From: Rugamonas sp. A1-17
GTDB taxonomy: Bacteria; Pseudomonadota; Gammaproteobacteria; Burkholderiales; Burkholderiaceae_D
DNA: 64,000 nucleotides
Assembly (NCBI GenBank): GCA_025548565.1
Contig: JAJLPB010000002.1
Coordinates: forward strand, 723,965 to 787,964
Direction of reading: 5' to 3'
Below the pieces are notes generated by a model. The model saw only the letters and a program-made list of their open reading frames with translations, was not told the DNA's origin and did no database searches. Below, one piece after another: positions 62,696-64,000 of the stretch. The position numbers were made by a program, and so were the translations under genes. The first letter of the stretch is position 1; each line of letters starts with the position of its first letter.

Positions 62696-63769
62696 ATGAC
62701 GACAGAACTCCCCCTCAGCGGCATCCGCGTGCTGGACCTCACGCGCCTGCTGCCCGGCCCCGTGGCCACCATGCACCTGGCGGACATGGGCGCGGAAGTG
62801 ATCAAGATCGAAGACCCCGGTCCCGGCGACTACGCGCGCGCCATGGGACCGGTGCGCAACGAGGTGTCGCAGTTCTTCGTCGCCGTCAACCGCGGCAAGC
62901 GGATGATACGGCTGGACCTGAAGGACGCCGCCCACCGCGAGCAGCTGCTGGCGATGGCGGAGACGGCCGACGTGCTGGTCGAAAGCTTCCGCCCCGGCGT
63001 GATGGACAAGCTGGGGCTGGGCTGGCAGGTGCTCCGCCAGCGCAATCCCAAACTGGTGATGTGCGCGATCTCCGGCTACGGCCAGCACGGCCCCTTTGCG
63101 CAGCTGGCCGGGCACGACATCAACTACATCGGCTACGCCGGCATGCTGGAGCAGAATGCCGGCATCGACGGCGTGCCCGCCCTGCCCAACCTGCAGGTGG
63201 GCGACCTGCTGGGCGGCGCGCAATCGGCGCTGCAGGGCATCCTGGCCGCGCTGGTGGCGGTCAAGATGGGCGGCGCCGGGCGCTTCGTCGATGTGTCGAT
63301 GACGGCCGCCGTCATGGCCCACAACATCATGCCGCTGGTGGCGGTCAACAATGGCGCGCCCGCCGCGCCGGGCCGCGACCTGCTGACCGGCGGCATCCCC
63401 TGCTACAACGTCTACCGCACGGCCGACGGCCGCCACATGGCGGTCGGCGCGCTGGAGCTCAAGTTCTGGCAAGCCTGCTGCGACGTGCTGCAACGGCCGG
63501 ACCTGAAGCCGCGCCACTGGCAGCTGGGCCAGCAGGTCGGCGGCGCGGATGCGATGGCGCTCAAGGCCGAACTGGATGCGCTGTTCGCCACCCGCACGCT
63601 GGCGCAATGGACCGAGGCCTTCGCCGCCGCCGACTGCTGCGTCTCACCGGTGCTGCGCACCGAGGAGGCCTTGCGCCATCCGCTGTTCCGCGACCTGGTC
63701 AGCCGCCGCCCGCACGCCACCGAGGGCGAGTCGTGGTCGGTGGCGCAGCCGGTGAGGTTCGCGCCGTGA
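62696..63769 (+). CDS. CaiB/BaiF-family CoA-transferase
   Basis: A 357-residue class III CoA-transferase. Seen: [57 protein letters not shown], and the catalytic Asp in [17 protein letters not shown]. The family moves CoA between acyl groups or works as racemases. The TACAAT at 62684-62689 just upstream is a plausible -10. The next gene overlaps its stop by three bases. Confidence 0.9.
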   Translation: MTTELPLSGIRVLDLTRLLPGPVATMHLADMGAEVIKIEDPGPGDYARAMGPVRNEVSQFFVAVNRGKRMIRLDLKDAAHREQLLAMAETADVLVESFRPGVMDKLGLGWQVLRQRNPKLVMCAISGYGQHGPFAQLAGHDINYIGYAGMLEQNAGIDGVPALPNLQVGDLLGGAQSALQGILAALVAVKMGGAGRFVDVSMTAAVMAHNIMPLVAVNNGAPAAPGRDLLTGGIPCYNVYRTADGRHMAVGALELKFWQACCDVLQRPDLKPRHWQLGQQVGGADAMALKAELDALFATRTLAQWTEAFAAADCCVSPVLRTEEALRHPLFRDLVSRRPHATEGESWSVAQPVRFAP

Positions 63770-64000
63770 TCGATGTGAATGAAGTGGAGTTCACCGCCAT
63801 CCGCGCCCAGGGGCCGGGCGGGCAGAACGTCAACAAGGTGTCGAGCGCGGTGCACCTGCGCTTCAACATCGCCAATTCCTCGCTGCCGGAGCATATCAAG
63901 GAGCGCCTGCTGGCCATGCGCGACCAGCGCATCACCAAGGACGGCGTGATCGTGCTGAAGGCGCAGCAGTCGCGCAGCCAGGAGGCCAACAAGGAGGAGG
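63766..64000 (+). CDS. arfB: Peptidyl-tRNA hydrolase ArfB, 5' part
   Basis: The first 78 codons of a ribosome-rescue hydrolase. [20 protein letters not shown] carries the GGQ motif of class I release factors near residue 19, followed by [20 protein letters not shown]. The start is GTG at 63766, overlapping the CaiB-type stop (GTGA). The Lys-rich tail that enters the mRNA channel is beyond the window. ArfB (YaeJ) frees stalled ribosomes. Confidence 0.88.
   Translation, partial: MIDVNEVEFTAIRAQGPGGQNVNKVSSAVHLRFNIANSSLPEHIKERLLAMRDQRITKDGVIVLKAQQSRSQEANKEE

Overview
This 64 kb window is a GC-rich chromosomal segment of a Gram-negative bacterium, most likely a betaproteobacterium of the Burkholderiales/Oxalobacteraceae type (Massilia- or Duganella-like). 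The basis is overall gene content: the succinyl-DAP lysine pathway genes dapC/dapD/dapE, the type IV pilus ATPase PilU, a PEP-CTERM protein, a TonB-dependent receptor, an FMN riboswitch before ribB, an HtpG gene with a sigma-32-like promoter, and many MocR, LysR and AraC regulators. The genus is inference; no rRNA or species marker is present. I saw no tRNA or rRNA gene, CRISPR array, transposase or prophage.

Layout. 0-9.7 kb: htpG (cut by the window edge), a MocR regulator divergent from an EamA exporter whose N-terminus contains a dispersed palindromic repeat, a RidA protein next to a PLP aminotransferase, a REC-PAS-GGDEF diguanylate cyclase, an MFS carrier and an AraC regulator. 9.7-16.3 kb: a catabolic block of FMO, aldehyde dehydrogenase and SDR genes, divergent from a TonB-dependent receptor. 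16.3-18.4 kb: four small minus-strand genes. 18.4-24.3 kb: a tight operon of an alkyl-DHAP-synthase-like flavoprotein, a GlpD-like dehydrogenase and an FGGY kinase, divergent from an AraC regulator; this suggests glycerol or ether-glycerol metabolism. 24.3-28.2 kb: a cytochrome P450, SRPBCC, VOC and DUF4440 proteins and two exported proteins.

28.2-33.2 kb is the accessory part. It is visibly AT-richer and holds a run of small minus-strand genes of mostly unknown function. Nearly every stop codon there is followed 10-40 bases later by a copy of one 18-base motif (best form AATGGCGGCTTCTGGCCG on the plus strand), all in the same orientation relative to the genes. Next to it lies a frameshifted remnant of an Xre/MbcA-type antitoxin. 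This gene-plus-repeat array is the best candidate here for something undescribed.

33.2-47 kb: a lipoprotein, an M16 metallopeptidase, riboswitch-controlled ribB, a DHA2 exporter with its LysR regulator, an MlaE/MCE/lipoprotein transport operon without an ATPase gene, yciH, an isochorismatase-fold hydrolase, a GlxA-type regulator and an RhlE helicase. 47-53 kb: an M19 peptidase-like protein, D-tartrate dehydratase with a divergent LysR regulator, and a MerR regulator facing a small membrane protein across an 18-bp perfect palindrome. 53-64 kb is mostly housekeeping: dapC, dapD, pilU, a PEP-CTERM protein, an ArsC/YffB-like protein, dapE, prmB, an ABC-F ATPase, CheW, a CaiB-type CoA-transferase and the start of arfB. 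Two more copies of the dispersed palindromic repeat flank prmB.
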